NCBI GenBank assembly: GCA_021838765.1
Contig: JAKCCY010000051.1
Location: 1 to 16,451 of the forward strand
Reading direction: 5' to 3'
Source: Nitrospirota bacterium
Lineage (GTDB): Bacteria; Nitrospirota_A; Leptospirillia; Leptospirillales; Leptospirillaceae
Length of the DNA: 16,451 nucleotides
Under the pieces are notes generated by a model. The model saw only the letters and a program-made list of their open reading frames with translations. It was not told the origin of the DNA and did no database searches. Positions 6,036 through 13,422 of the stretch are shown here, piece by piece. A program made the position numbers and the translations under genes. Each line of letters begins with the position of its first letter. Positions within the stretch are counted from its first letter, which is position 1.

Positions 6036-7445
6036 ATGAATGACTTCCGGCTTGAGGCGGCAATCCTGGCTGCGGGTTTCGGCACCAGGATGTTCTCCCC
6101 CATCCCCAAGATGCTGTCGACGATCCTTGGGGATCCACTTGTTCGATATCCGTTCGAGGCCCTTTCGAGGATGGCTTCTCCTCCAGGGCGAACCTATGCG
6201 GTCATGGGAAGGGACTCGATTGCCCACGCTCTCCCGGAAAGCACTGTCTGGGTGCATCAGCGACAGATGGATGGAACGCTTGGTGCGGTAGAGGCCGTTT
6301 TGCTGAGTGATGAATGGCGATCCGGAGATGCAACCCATCTGCTTGTGGTCAACGGAGACGCACCGCTCTTAAGCGGGGAGATTTTAGACGAGTTTATCAA
6401 GATGGCCCTCTCATCCGGGGTATCGATGGCGATCGGAACATCCATCATCGGGGATCCGGGACGGTACGGGCGGATCATTCGGGATCGCTCGGGTGTGGCG
6501 ATGATCAAGGAGTTTGTCGATCTTTCCCCGGAAGAGAGGGGGCTCTGCGAGATCAATGCCGGGATCTACCTTTTTTCACGGAAGGTCCTGGAGGAGTTCC
6601 TGCCGAAGGTCGTCCCGCATCAGGAGAAAAAAGAACGCTTCCTGACTACGATCGTGGAGTTGGTCAGGGGAGCCGGCGGATCGGTGGGTGGTGTGGAGAT
6701 GAGTTCGGATGTTGTTCTTGGAGTCAACACGCAAGAAGAACTGGCTTTTGCGGCTGGACTTCTCAGGAACCGTATCAATCGCAGGCATATGGAAAAAGGG
6801 GTAACCTTCTGGGATCCGGAGTCGACCTATGTTGGTCCCCGGGTCAAAATCGGTCCCGGAACGATTCTTTTCCCGGGAGTGATCCTGGAAGGGGATGTGG
6901 TTCTGTCAGAGGGAACGCGTGTTGGTGCCGGAAGCCACCTGACCGATGTTCTTTCTGGTCCGGACGTGATTATCCGTGACCATTGCATCATTACACAATC
7001 CCGGATTGAAAAGGGTGCTGTCATTGGTCCATTTGCCCATGTCCGGCCTGATTCCCATGTGGGGCCGTCAGCTCATGTCGGCAATTTTGTGGAGCTCAAG
7101 AAGACGATCCTCGGGGAAGGTGCCAAAGCCAACCATCTCGCCTATCTCGGCGATGCCGAAATAGGTGCAGGGTCCAATATCGGGGCCGGAACCATTACCT
7201 GCAATTACGACGGGGTCGGCAAGCACAGGACCGTTCTCGGAAAAAATGTTTTTGTCGGGAGCGACACACAGTTTGTCGCCCCGGTCGAAGTGGGCGACGG
7301 CGCGGTTATCGGCGCGGGCTCAACGATTACCCAAAATGTACCGGCTGACAGCCTGGCCCTGTCGAGGCCGGCCCAGGAAAACAGGGAAGGGGCGGCGGTG
7401 AGGTACCGGGAAAGACTGAAAAGGGGAAAGCCTTCTTTATCCTGA
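6036..7445 (+). CDS. glmU: GlmU: bifunctional UDP-N-acetylglucosamine pyrophosphorylase / glucosamine-1-phosphate N-acetyltransferase
   Basis: A 469-residue cytosolic enzyme that acetylates glucosamine-1-phosphate and then couples it to UTP, giving UDP-GlcNAc for peptidoglycan and LPS. The N-terminal uridyltransferase has LAAGFGTRM and PIPKML (residues 10-27), the metal-binding NGDAPLL near 106, GRYGRI, INAGIYLF and LGVNTQEELA. The C-terminal left-handed beta-helix shows hexad repeats and the acetyltransferase markers RPDSHVG, VGNFVELKKT, NHLAYLGDAEIG and CNYDGVGKHRT. Two positions are unusual: Phe replaces the Lys in LAAGKGTRM, and GTLGAV stands where GT(A/G)HA is normal. AAGGAG at 6026-6031 gives a clear start. 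A GlmU-like nucleotidyltransferase with other sugar preference is a weaker option, given the intact acetyltransferase half. Confidence 0.88.
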   Translation: MNDFRLEAAILAAGFGTRMFSPIPKMLSTILGDPLVRYPFEALSRMASPPGRTYAVMGRDSIAHALPESTVWVHQRQMDGTLGAVEAVLLSDEWRSGDATHLLVVNGDAPLLSGEILDEFIKMALSSGVSMAIGTSIIGDPGRYGRIIRDRSGVAMIKEFVDLSPEERGLCEINAGIYLFSRKVLEEFLPKVVPHQEKKERFLTTIVELVRGAGGSVGGVEMSSDVVLGVNTQEELAFAAGLLRNRINRRHMEKGVTFWDPESTYVGPRVKIGPGTILFPGVILEGDVVLSEGTRVGAGSHLTDVLSGPDVIIRDHCIITQSRIEKGAVIGPFAHVRPDSHVGPSAHVGNFVELKKTILGEGAKANHLAYLGDAEIGAGSNIGAGTITCNYDGVGKHRTVLGKNVFVGSDTQFVAPVEVGDGAVIGAGSTITQNVPADSLALSRPAQENREGAAVRYRERLKRGKPSLS

Positions 7446-7510
7446 TGAAATCGGGTAACTGATCGCGCCCCGGTCTGCAGGGGGTTAAAATCGGCGCTTT
7501 GCTCTGCTAA

Positions 7511-7558
7511 CATTATGGATTGGGTCTTGAGAGGTTTTTGTTTGTGTGTTCCATAATG
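7511..7558. repeat. Nine-base perfect inverted repeat before the propeller gene
   Basis: CATTATGGA at 7511-7519 is the exact reverse complement of TCCATAATG at 7550-7558, with a 30-base T/G-rich spacer between. It ends just before the ribosome site (GGAGGG at 7562-7567) of the gene starting at 7575. It could form a leader hairpin or be a split operator. Chance is possible. Confidence 0.45.
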
Positions 7559-7574
7559 GCTGGAGGGTCACCAA

Positions 7575-8906
7575 ATGGCTGTGAAATCGGCTGTAAAGGT
7601 TGAAACGCGTAAGCTCATCCCCGGAAAGGTAGAGCTTCTGGTTCCATCTTTCTCACCTGACGGGAGCATGATTTCCTATGTCCAGCTCACTGATCCGGAT
7701 GCAATGAATGAACGTCGTGACCTGGGATGCCTGACGGTTGTATCGGCTGACAGCGGGGAAGAGATCCTTGATATCAGGGGAGATCTTGTGGCACTGAACT
7801 ATCGGGAGCGGGGAAGAGGGTACATAGACCTCCTGCCGGTGTGGTCTCCGGACAGCCGTTACCTGTACTTTCATTTCGACGATCCCCAGTGGGAGTCGAT
7901 CGGGCCAAGATGGAGCCTTTTCCGGGCGGATCTCAAGACGAAGGAAGTATTCCAGCTTCCGTTCTCGATCGACGAGTATCGGGTCAATACGGTCGAGGTT
8001 TCTCCATCCGGGCAGTTTCTTGCTCTTCATACTCGCCAGAGGTGGAAGGATTATACCGAGCGGTTCCTGTGGAAGAAGAAAGTCAGGAAGATTCTGGCAG
8101 ACCAGCTGGTTGTATCGGGTCAATCGGGAGAGAATCCTGTCAACATTATTGACTGGCCGGAAGATCGACTGCACCATCAGGAAGAACTTGGGGACTTCCA
8201 CTGGTCTCCGGCTGAGGATGTGCTGGGGGTGATTGTCCGTTTCAAGGAAGGCCGGGGACGTGAGGAGTGTTTTCTCTATCTCTATGAGCCAGGGAAAGGG
8301 GAGCGTCGGGAAATATTCCGGACGCGGGAACACCTCGACCATTTTACCTGGTCGCCTGATGGAAAATCGATTTTCTTCCACACAAAAGATCCCCAGATAC
8401 AGACTCCGTCCAAGCGGTATTCTGTCTATCGGATCAATGTCTCCTCCGGAGAGGTTGAGCGTCTGACCGAACATCAGGAGTTTTTTTATCCGATCGCTCC
8501 GCGGGAAGGGACCACGATCCTGCTTGAAACACATCTTGAAGGTGGTGGCAGGGGCATTTCCCTTTTGGATCAGACGACCGGAGCTATCTCGACCGTTGTG
8601 AAAAGTGGCTTCAACCTTTATCCAGCCTGGGCGCCTTCAGGGGAAGCCTTTGTCTATCTGCGGACCAAGCCGGACGGAAAGCCTTTCTGGACGTGGCCTA
8701 CAGAGCCGACGCTGCAGATGGTTGCTGGCGGACCTCCGGTCAGGCTTGCCCCGGTCGATGCATCCTCCCGGCTTATGAGCTGCAAGCCCTCTTTCTCTCC
8801 GGACAGCCGTGAGGTTCTTTTTGTCGCCCAGGATGAAAGTGAGGAAGCGAATGCCAGATTCCCGGGGATCTGGCGTTCTTCAATCCAGGAAACAGAGGCT
8901 GAGTGA
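7575..8906 (+). CDS. TolB/PD40-type beta-propeller protein, cytosolic, hypothetical
   Basis: A 443-residue protein with at least seven PD40/TolB-like repeat signatures: FSPDGSMISY, WSPDSRYLYF, VSPSGQFLAL, WSPAEDVLGV, WSPDGKSIFF, WAPSGEAFVY and FSPDSREVLF, spaced about 50-70 residues apart. They imply a six- or seven-blade propeller of the TolB / DPP-IV N-terminal type. Unlike TolB it has no signal peptide (MAVKSAVKVETRK), so it should remain in the cytoplasm. No peptidase or kinase domain is attached. GGAGGG at 7562-7567 supports ATG 7575. Its stop overlaps the GTG start of the helicase gene (GTGA at 8903-8906), so the two are co-translated. It may be a protein-interaction scaffold; no function is known. 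Confidence 0.8.
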   Translation: MAVKSAVKVETRKLIPGKVELLVPSFSPDGSMISYVQLTDPDAMNERRDLGCLTVVSADSGEEILDIRGDLVALNYRERGRGYIDLLPVWSPDSRYLYFHFDDPQWESIGPRWSLFRADLKTKEVFQLPFSIDEYRVNTVEVSPSGQFLALHTRQRWKDYTERFLWKKKVRKILADQLVVSGQSGENPVNIIDWPEDRLHHQEELGDFHWSPAEDVLGVIVRFKEGRGREECFLYLYEPGKGERREIFRTREHLDHFTWSPDGKSIFFHTKDPQIQTPSKRYSVYRINVSSGEVERLTEHQEFFYPIAPREGTTILLETHLEGGGRGISLLDQTTGAISTVVKSGFNLYPAWAPSGEAFVYLRTKPDGKPFWTWPTEPTLQMVAGGPPVRLAPVDASSRLMSCKPSFSPDSREVLFVAQDESEEANARFPGIWRSSIQETEAE

Positions 8907-11191
8907 ACATCGATGAACTGAATCCCGAGCAAAGGGACGCGGTGCTTCATGAGGGCGGGGCCCTTCTGGTTCTCGCCCCCGCAGGTTCGGGGAAAACCCG
9001 GGTCGTGATATCCCGGCTTCTCTACCTTCTGGAGAGATTTTCCCTGCCGGAAGACCGGATTATGGCTGTTACCTTTACCAGAAAGGCCGCGGGGGAGCTT
9101 GTCTCCAGAATTCGAGAGGCCAGGCCGGGTGCGAGGCTTCCGTGGGTCGGGACATTTCATGCGATTTCCGCACGATTTTTAAGGGAAAATGCAGACAGGG
9201 CAGGGCTTCCTTCTTCCTTTACGGTGATGGATGGCCATGATCAGCGGTTCTTGGCCAGAAACCTCCTTAAGCTTTCTGGCATTTCCGAGGATGAGATCGA
9301 TCCCAAACAGCTTCTGACAAGAATCAGCCAATGGAAGATGAAGGAGGAAACTCCGGAGAAGCTTCTGTCTGCAGCCCTTTTCGGGCCGCTTAGGCAGATG
9401 GCGAATCTTTATGCCGCTTACGAGAAGAAGCTTGTGGAAAATCAGGTTCTCGACTACGACGACCTGTTGATCCGGAGCATGATGCTCCTTTCATCTGATC
9501 CGCTTCTGCGCTCGGTCTGCCAAAGCCATTTTGCCTATATTCTGGTCGATGAATACCAGGATACGAATCCTGTCCAGGAAAAACTTCTCCGGCTTTTTTC
9601 CCGGGACTTGTCGAACATAACGGTTGTGGGCGATGACGACCAGTCAATCTATCGCTTCAGGGGAGCCGATGTCGGTCACATCCATGCATTCCCGAAAGAG
9701 TACCGGAATGTCAAAAGAGTCGTTCTGAGGACCAACTACCGCTCAACGGACTCGATTGTCCAGGTTGCCGCCGCGCTGATCTCAAAAGCGCCGAAACGTT
9801 TCGAGAAGGACGTTGTCTCAACCGGCATCAAGGGCGATCCGGTTGAGCTTGTCCGTTTTTCGGATGAGCGTGACGAGGCGGAGTCCATTGCCAAGCGCAT
9901 CCGTGACCATGTTGCCGCGGGAGGCAGGTATTCGGATCATGCAGTCCTGTTCCGGATGAATGCCCAGGCCGCTCCTCTTGAAAAAGCTTTTTCCGAGCAT
10001 TCCATTCCCTACAAGGTCGGTTCTTCAGGGGCAAGCTTCTTCGATCGTCGCGAGATACGGGATCTGATGGCCTATTTCCGGGTCCTCGTCAATCCGCACG
10101 ACAGGCTTTCGCTGGTAAGGATCCTGAATGTACCCAGCAGGGGGCTTGGAGAGAAGGCCCAGGAGAGGCTGGCAACCATTATGCCGGGTGAGAACCCCAC
10201 AGTCCCGGAACTTCTGAAAAGATTTGCGTCGGAATCCAATCCCAGGCAGGCGCCCAAGATCCTTGAGCTTGCAGGGATCATTGAAGCAGGTGTCTCCCGC
10301 GTCCTTCAATGTTCCTCCCTGGAGTCCATTTTTTCTCGCTTGATCGCTGATATCGGCTATCGGGAGTATCTTGAGGCTCTTTCTGAGGGAAGCGATGGAG
10401 GGGGCGTGAGAACCAGCCTCCTTGATGAACTTCTCGCTCTGGCCGGGCGCTTTGATCAGTGGGCAAAGACGGAGGGCGTTGTCGATGTCGCTTCACGGTT
10501 TCTTGAAGAGACGGCCCTTTCCCAGGATGATTCCCTGGCAGGCGATTCTTCGGGAGTCTCCGACAGGGTCAGTCTCCTGACCATCCATCAGTCCAAAGGG
10601 CTTGAGTTTCCCCATGTCGTTGTTTGCGGGATGGAGGAGGGGATCCTTCCGATTCGGGCAAGGGAGGCGACCGATGTCGAGGAGGAGCGCCGCCTTTTCT
10701 ACGTTGCGATGACGAGAGCTTCGAAAACCTTGGCGTTGACATGGTGTGTAACACGTCAGCTTTTTGGCCGGACACAGTCCGCCCGGCCTTCACGATTCCT
10801 TTTCGACCTTCCTCCCTCCCGAACGTGCGGGGATGTTCCCAAACGGCAGGATCAGGTTTCCTCATCCGTCCGTCCCTCATCATTTGCTGCGGGGGCTTCG
10901 GGAAATTTCTCTCCAAAAACCGTTCCCGGAAAGTCTGCCGCTCCCTTTTCTCCGGTACAGTCAAGGGAAAAGGGGGAACACCCGGGATCCACCGCTCCTG
11001 CGGAGAATCGACATCATGAGAAAGTGGGTTTCCGGATCCGTCATGCCCGATTCGGAGAGGGAACTGTTGTTTCTGTGACGGGGTCCGGCCCCGATCGAGA
11101 GCTGTCGATCTCTTTTGGTCCCGGAAATGTCAAGAAAATGCTTGAGCGATACGCCAATATTGAGTGGCTTGAGTCAAAAGGGGCCGGATAG
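8903..11191 (+). CDS. PcrA/UvrD-type superfamily 1A DNA helicase
   Basis: A 762-residue 3'-5' DNA helicase for repair and for removing proteins from DNA. All SF1A motifs are present: Q motif LNPEQRDAV (6-14), Walker A APAGSGKT (25-32), Ia VTFTRKAAGEL, II VDEYQDTN (215-222), III VGDDDQSIYRFRGAD, IV NYRSTDSIV, V LLTIHQSKGLEFPHVVV and VI EEERRLFYVAMTRA near 593-606. After a low-complexity linker rich in Ser and Pro, the C-terminal 50 residues (VGFRIRHARFGEGTV...) form the Tudor-like fold that in PcrA/UvrD binds RNA polymerase. The start is GTG 8903, inside the end of the propeller gene. The duplex supports either the pcrA or the uvrD name, so no symbol is assigned. Length is near the usual 720-760. 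Confidence 0.93.
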   Translation: MNIDELNPEQRDAVLHEGGALLVLAPAGSGKTRVVISRLLYLLERFSLPEDRIMAVTFTRKAAGELVSRIREARPGARLPWVGTFHAISARFLRENADRAGLPSSFTVMDGHDQRFLARNLLKLSGISEDEIDPKQLLTRISQWKMKEETPEKLLSAALFGPLRQMANLYAAYEKKLVENQVLDYDDLLIRSMMLLSSDPLLRSVCQSHFAYILVDEYQDTNPVQEKLLRLFSRDLSNITVVGDDDQSIYRFRGADVGHIHAFPKEYRNVKRVVLRTNYRSTDSIVQVAAALISKAPKRFEKDVVSTGIKGDPVELVRFSDERDEAESIAKRIRDHVAAGGRYSDHAVLFRMNAQAAPLEKAFSEHSIPYKVGSSGASFFDRREIRDLMAYFRVLVNPHDRLSLVRILNVPSRGLGEKAQERLATIMPGENPTVPELLKRFASESNPRQAPKILELAGIIEAGVSRVLQCSSLESIFSRLIADIGYREYLEALSEGSDGGGVRTSLLDELLALAGRFDQWAKTEGVVDVASRFLEETALSQDDSLAGDSSGVSDRVSLLTIHQSKGLEFPHVVVCGMEEGILPIRAREATDVEEERRLFYVAMTRASKTLALTWCVTRQLFGRTQSARPSRFLFDLPPSRTCGDVPKRQDQVSSSVRPSSFAAGASGNFSPKTVPGKSAAPFSPVQSREKGEHPGSTAPAENRHHEKVGFRIRHARFGEGTVVSVTGSGPDRELSISFGPGNVKKMLERYANIEWLESKGAG

Positions 11192-11198
11192 CCCGGAT

Positions 11199-11227
11199 TT
11201 GTCGTTAGAGATATCATCCTTTATAAT
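11199..11227 (+). promoter_or_regulatory. Sigma-70-type promoter of the gatC-panD-gatA-gatB operon
   Basis: TTGTCG at 11199-11204 (four of six consensus) and a perfect TATAAT at 11222-11227 are separated by the ideal 17 bases. The -35 begins eight bases past the helicase stop. Transcription would begin near 11234, leaving a leader of about 35 bases before gatC. Confidence 0.65.
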
Positions 11228-11235
11228 CGGGAGAC

Positions 11236-11253
11236 TCCCTGTCTTTTCAGGGA
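11236..11253 (+). other. Stem-loop at the predicted 5' end of the gat operon transcript
   Basis: TCCCTG at 11236-11241 pairs perfectly with CAGGGA at 11248-11253 around a TCTTTT loop. It would sit at the very 5' end of the message, just before the GAGAGG ribosome site at 11255-11260, so it could protect the transcript or tune gatC translation. It is too short to be a recognised riboswitch. Confidence 0.45.
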
Positions 11254-11269
11254 AGAGAGGAAAAATCAG

Positions 11270-11569
11270 GTGAAAATTACAAAAGACCAGGTATTGCATG
11301 TGGCAAGGCTGTCCAGCCTGAGCCTTGATCCAGGTGAGGAGGAACGGGTGGCCTCCGAGCTTTCGCGGATTCTTGACTATGTCGAGGGTCTTGCCAGTGT
11401 CCAGTTGCCCCCGCCGGGGATTGTCGCAAAGGAAGAGACCGAACAGGTTACGGTCATGGCTGCAGATGCTCCCGCCGGATCTCTTCCTCCACCAACTGTT
11501 TTCTTGAATGCACCGGATAGCCATGGAGGATTCTTTCGAGTCCCCCGTATTGTTGAGGAAGGTCGTTAA
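11270..11569 (+). CDS. gatC: Asp/Glu-tRNA(Asn/Gln) amidotransferase subunit C
   Basis: The 99-residue GatC subunit, which clasps and stabilises GatA and GatB in the amidotransferase that converts Glu-tRNA(Gln) and/or Asp-tRNA(Asn) to the amide forms. The N-terminal helix pattern VLHVARLSSLSLDPGEEERVASELSRIL... and the later LPPPTVFLNAPDSHGGFFRVPRIVEE are characteristic: family members have (A/N)(A/P)P...G.F.VP..(V/L). The start is GTG 11270, with GAGAGG nine bases upstream. It is the first gene of the operon, followed after three bases by panD. Normal length. Confidence 0.95.
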   Translation: MKITKDQVLHVARLSSLSLDPGEEERVASELSRILDYVEGLASVQLPPPGIVAKEETEQVTVMAADAPAGSLPPPTVFLNAPDSHGGFFRVPRIVEEGR

Positions 11570-11572
11570 CCC

Positions 11573-11938
11573 ATGCTGAGAACCATGTTGCGTTCTAAAA
11601 TACATAGAGCTACCGTAACCCAGTCCGATCTTGAGTATGAGGGAAGCCTGACACTCGATGAGGATCTGATGGATGCTGCGGGGCTTATCTCTTTTGAGCA
11701 GGTTGTTTTGAGCAACCTGAACAATGGAGAGCGATTTGCCACTTATGTCATACCTGGCGAGCGCAAAAGCGGAGTGGTTTGCCTGAATGGTCCCACCGCC
11801 AGGAAAGGTGCTGTCGGAGATCGGGTCATCATCTTCTGCTATGCCCATTATTCCGAGACGGATCTTGAGGGCTACAAGCCCGTGATCGTCAAGGTTCATC
11901 CCAATAACCAGATACGCTCAAGAGAATACGGATTCTAA
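11573..11938 (+). CDS. panD: Aspartate 1-decarboxylase, pyruvoyl-dependent
   Basis: A 121-residue proenzyme that makes beta-alanine from aspartate for pantothenate and CoA. Its start MLRTMLRSKIHRATVTQ is a textbook PanD N-terminus. Gly24-Ser25 (in YEGSLT) is the self-cleavage site where Ser25 becomes the pyruvoyl group. LNNGERFATYVIPGE and LNGPTARKGAVGDRVII match the family's NG.R..TY...GE and GAAA....GD.VI regions. The usual NGAAA is here NGPTA. The gene sits between gatC (three-base gap) and gatA (TAATG, one-base overlap), so it is translated with the amidotransferase. Cleavage would normally be spontaneous or PanM/PanZ-assisted; no such gene is in the window. Confidence 0.96.
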   Translation: MLRTMLRSKIHRATVTQSDLEYEGSLTLDEDLMDAAGLISFEQVVLSNLNNGERFATYVIPGERKSGVVCLNGPTARKGAVGDRVIIFCYAHYSETDLEGYKPVIVKVHPNNQIRSREYGF

Positions 11939-13422
11939 TGGCAAAGACAGAGGATATCGGAAAGCTGTTGTCATCGATTTCGGCTTTTGCAAAGGCAAGG
12001 GATGAAGGTTCTGTCACGATCGAAGAGGTCACCGAGTTTTGCCTGTCCAGGATCGAGTCTCGTGACGGCAGCCTGGGAGCCTTTCTGACGGTCAACCCCA
12101 ACGCCAGGAATCGGGCCCGGCAGCTTGACAACCGACGCTCCGAGTCGAGCCGGCGGTCGCTATTTTATGGGTATCCCATAGCCATCAAGGATAACCTGAA
12201 TATTGAAGGTCTTCCGACAACCTGCGCGTCACGGATCCTGGCCAATCACCGGTCGATCTATACAGCAACGGCTGTTTCCCGGCTGTTGTCCGCGGGGGCG
12301 GTTGTTCTTGGCAAAACCAATATGGATGAGTTTGCGATGGGCTCCTCCACAGAAAATTCGGCGATGGGGATCACAAGAAATCCCTGGGATCATGACCGGG
12401 TTCCGGGCGGTTCCTCCGGGGGATCGGCGGTTGCAGTTGCCGGAGGGCTTGCTCCCATGTCCCTTGGTTCCGATACGGGTGGCTCGATCCGTCAGCCTGC
12501 GGCCTTCTGCGGTGTTCTTGGGCTCAAGCCCACTTATGGGCGAATCTCCCGGCAGGGTCTGGTGGCGTTTTCCTCATCCCTGGACCAGATCGGTCCTTTT
12601 GCCCAGAATCCCGAGGATGCTCTTCATATAACGGTTCTTCTGGCCGGCCATGACCCGCTGGACATGACCACCGCAGAGAGAGATCCCCAGGAGATGGTTC
12701 GCGACTATGAAAAACCCCTGAAAGGCAAGGTCATCGGAATCCCGGACGAGTTCTGGGGCGAGGGAATGGACCCACAGGTTCGGGAATCCCTGGAAAAATC
12801 AAGGGAGCTCCTGCTGAAGGCGGGTATGATCCCGAAGCCGGTACGCCTGCCTTCCACCCGATATGCAGTCAATGTCTATTATCTGATCGCAACGAGCGAG
12901 GCCGCCTCGAACCTTTCCCGTTTCGACGGGATTCGTTACGGAGAAAGAAAGAGCGGTGTGAAGGATCTAAGGGAACTCTATGAAAAAAGCAGGGGAGAAG
13001 GTTTCGGGCCGGAGGTCAAAAGACGAATCCTCCTTGGAACCTTTGCCTTGTCGGCGGGATATCAGGATCAATATTACAGAAAGGCGCAGAAGGTTCAGTC
13101 CCTGATCAGGGAAGAGTTCCTGCGGGCCTTTTCGGAGTGCGACTTTCTGTTTGCACCGGTTACCCCGACCCCGGCATTTCGCTTTGGAGAGAAGATTTCG
13201 GATCCTCTGTCGATGTATCTCTCCGACATTTATACAATCTCGGCCAACCTCGCCGGGCTTCCTGCGCTCTCGGCTCCTTCCTTTCCGACGGAGGGTGGCC
13301 TTCCCGTAGGGGCACAGCTGATCGGCCCGCACTGGTCGGAAGGAGTTTTGCTGAAAGCGGCGTCGGTCCTTCATGAGGGGATCAATCCCGGACTTGCTCC
13401 ATGGAAAGGGGGCTCCCGATGA
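11938..13422 (+). CDS. gatA: Asp/Glu-tRNA(Asn/Gln) amidotransferase subunit A
   Basis: The 494-residue amidase subunit, which hydrolyses glutamine and supplies ammonia to GatB. The amidase-signature triad is intact: Lys84 (PIAIKDN), cis-Ser159 (PGGSSGGSA) and nucleophile Ser183 (SDTGGSIRQPA). Further conserved parts are GKTNMDEFAMGSSTENSA, GLKPTYGRISRQGLVAFSSS, SLDQIGPFA and, near the end, the NLAGLPALSAP and GLPVGAQLIGP segments. The start ATG overlaps the panD stop by one base, and its own stop overlaps gatB (ATGA). Length is typical (about 485-495). Confidence 0.97.
   Translation: MAKTEDIGKLLSSISAFAKARDEGSVTIEEVTEFCLSRIESRDGSLGAFLTVNPNARNRARQLDNRRSESSRRSLFYGYPIAIKDNLNIEGLPTTCASRILANHRSIYTATAVSRLLSAGAVVLGKTNMDEFAMGSSTENSAMGITRNPWDHDRVPGGSSGGSAVAVAGGLAPMSLGSDTGGSIRQPAAFCGVLGLKPTYGRISRQGLVAFSSSLDQIGPFAQNPEDALHITVLLAGHDPLDMTTAERDPQEMVRDYEKPLKGKVIGIPDEFWGEGMDPQVRESLEKSRELLLKAGMIPKPVRLPSTRYAVNVYYLIATSEAASNLSRFDGIRYGERKSGVKDLRELYEKSRGEGFGPEVKRRILLGTFALSAGYQDQYYRKAQKVQSLIREEFLRAFSECDFLFAPVTPTPAFRFGEKISDPLSMYLSDIYTISANLAGLPALSAPSFPTEGGLPVGAQLIGPHWSEGVLLKAASVLHEGINPGLAPWKGGSR

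Noticed and set aside
7653..8534. A 293-codon minus-strand frame opposite the propeller gene
   Set aside because: The plus strand carries seven clear PD40 repeats; the antisense product shows none of the features of a real protein.
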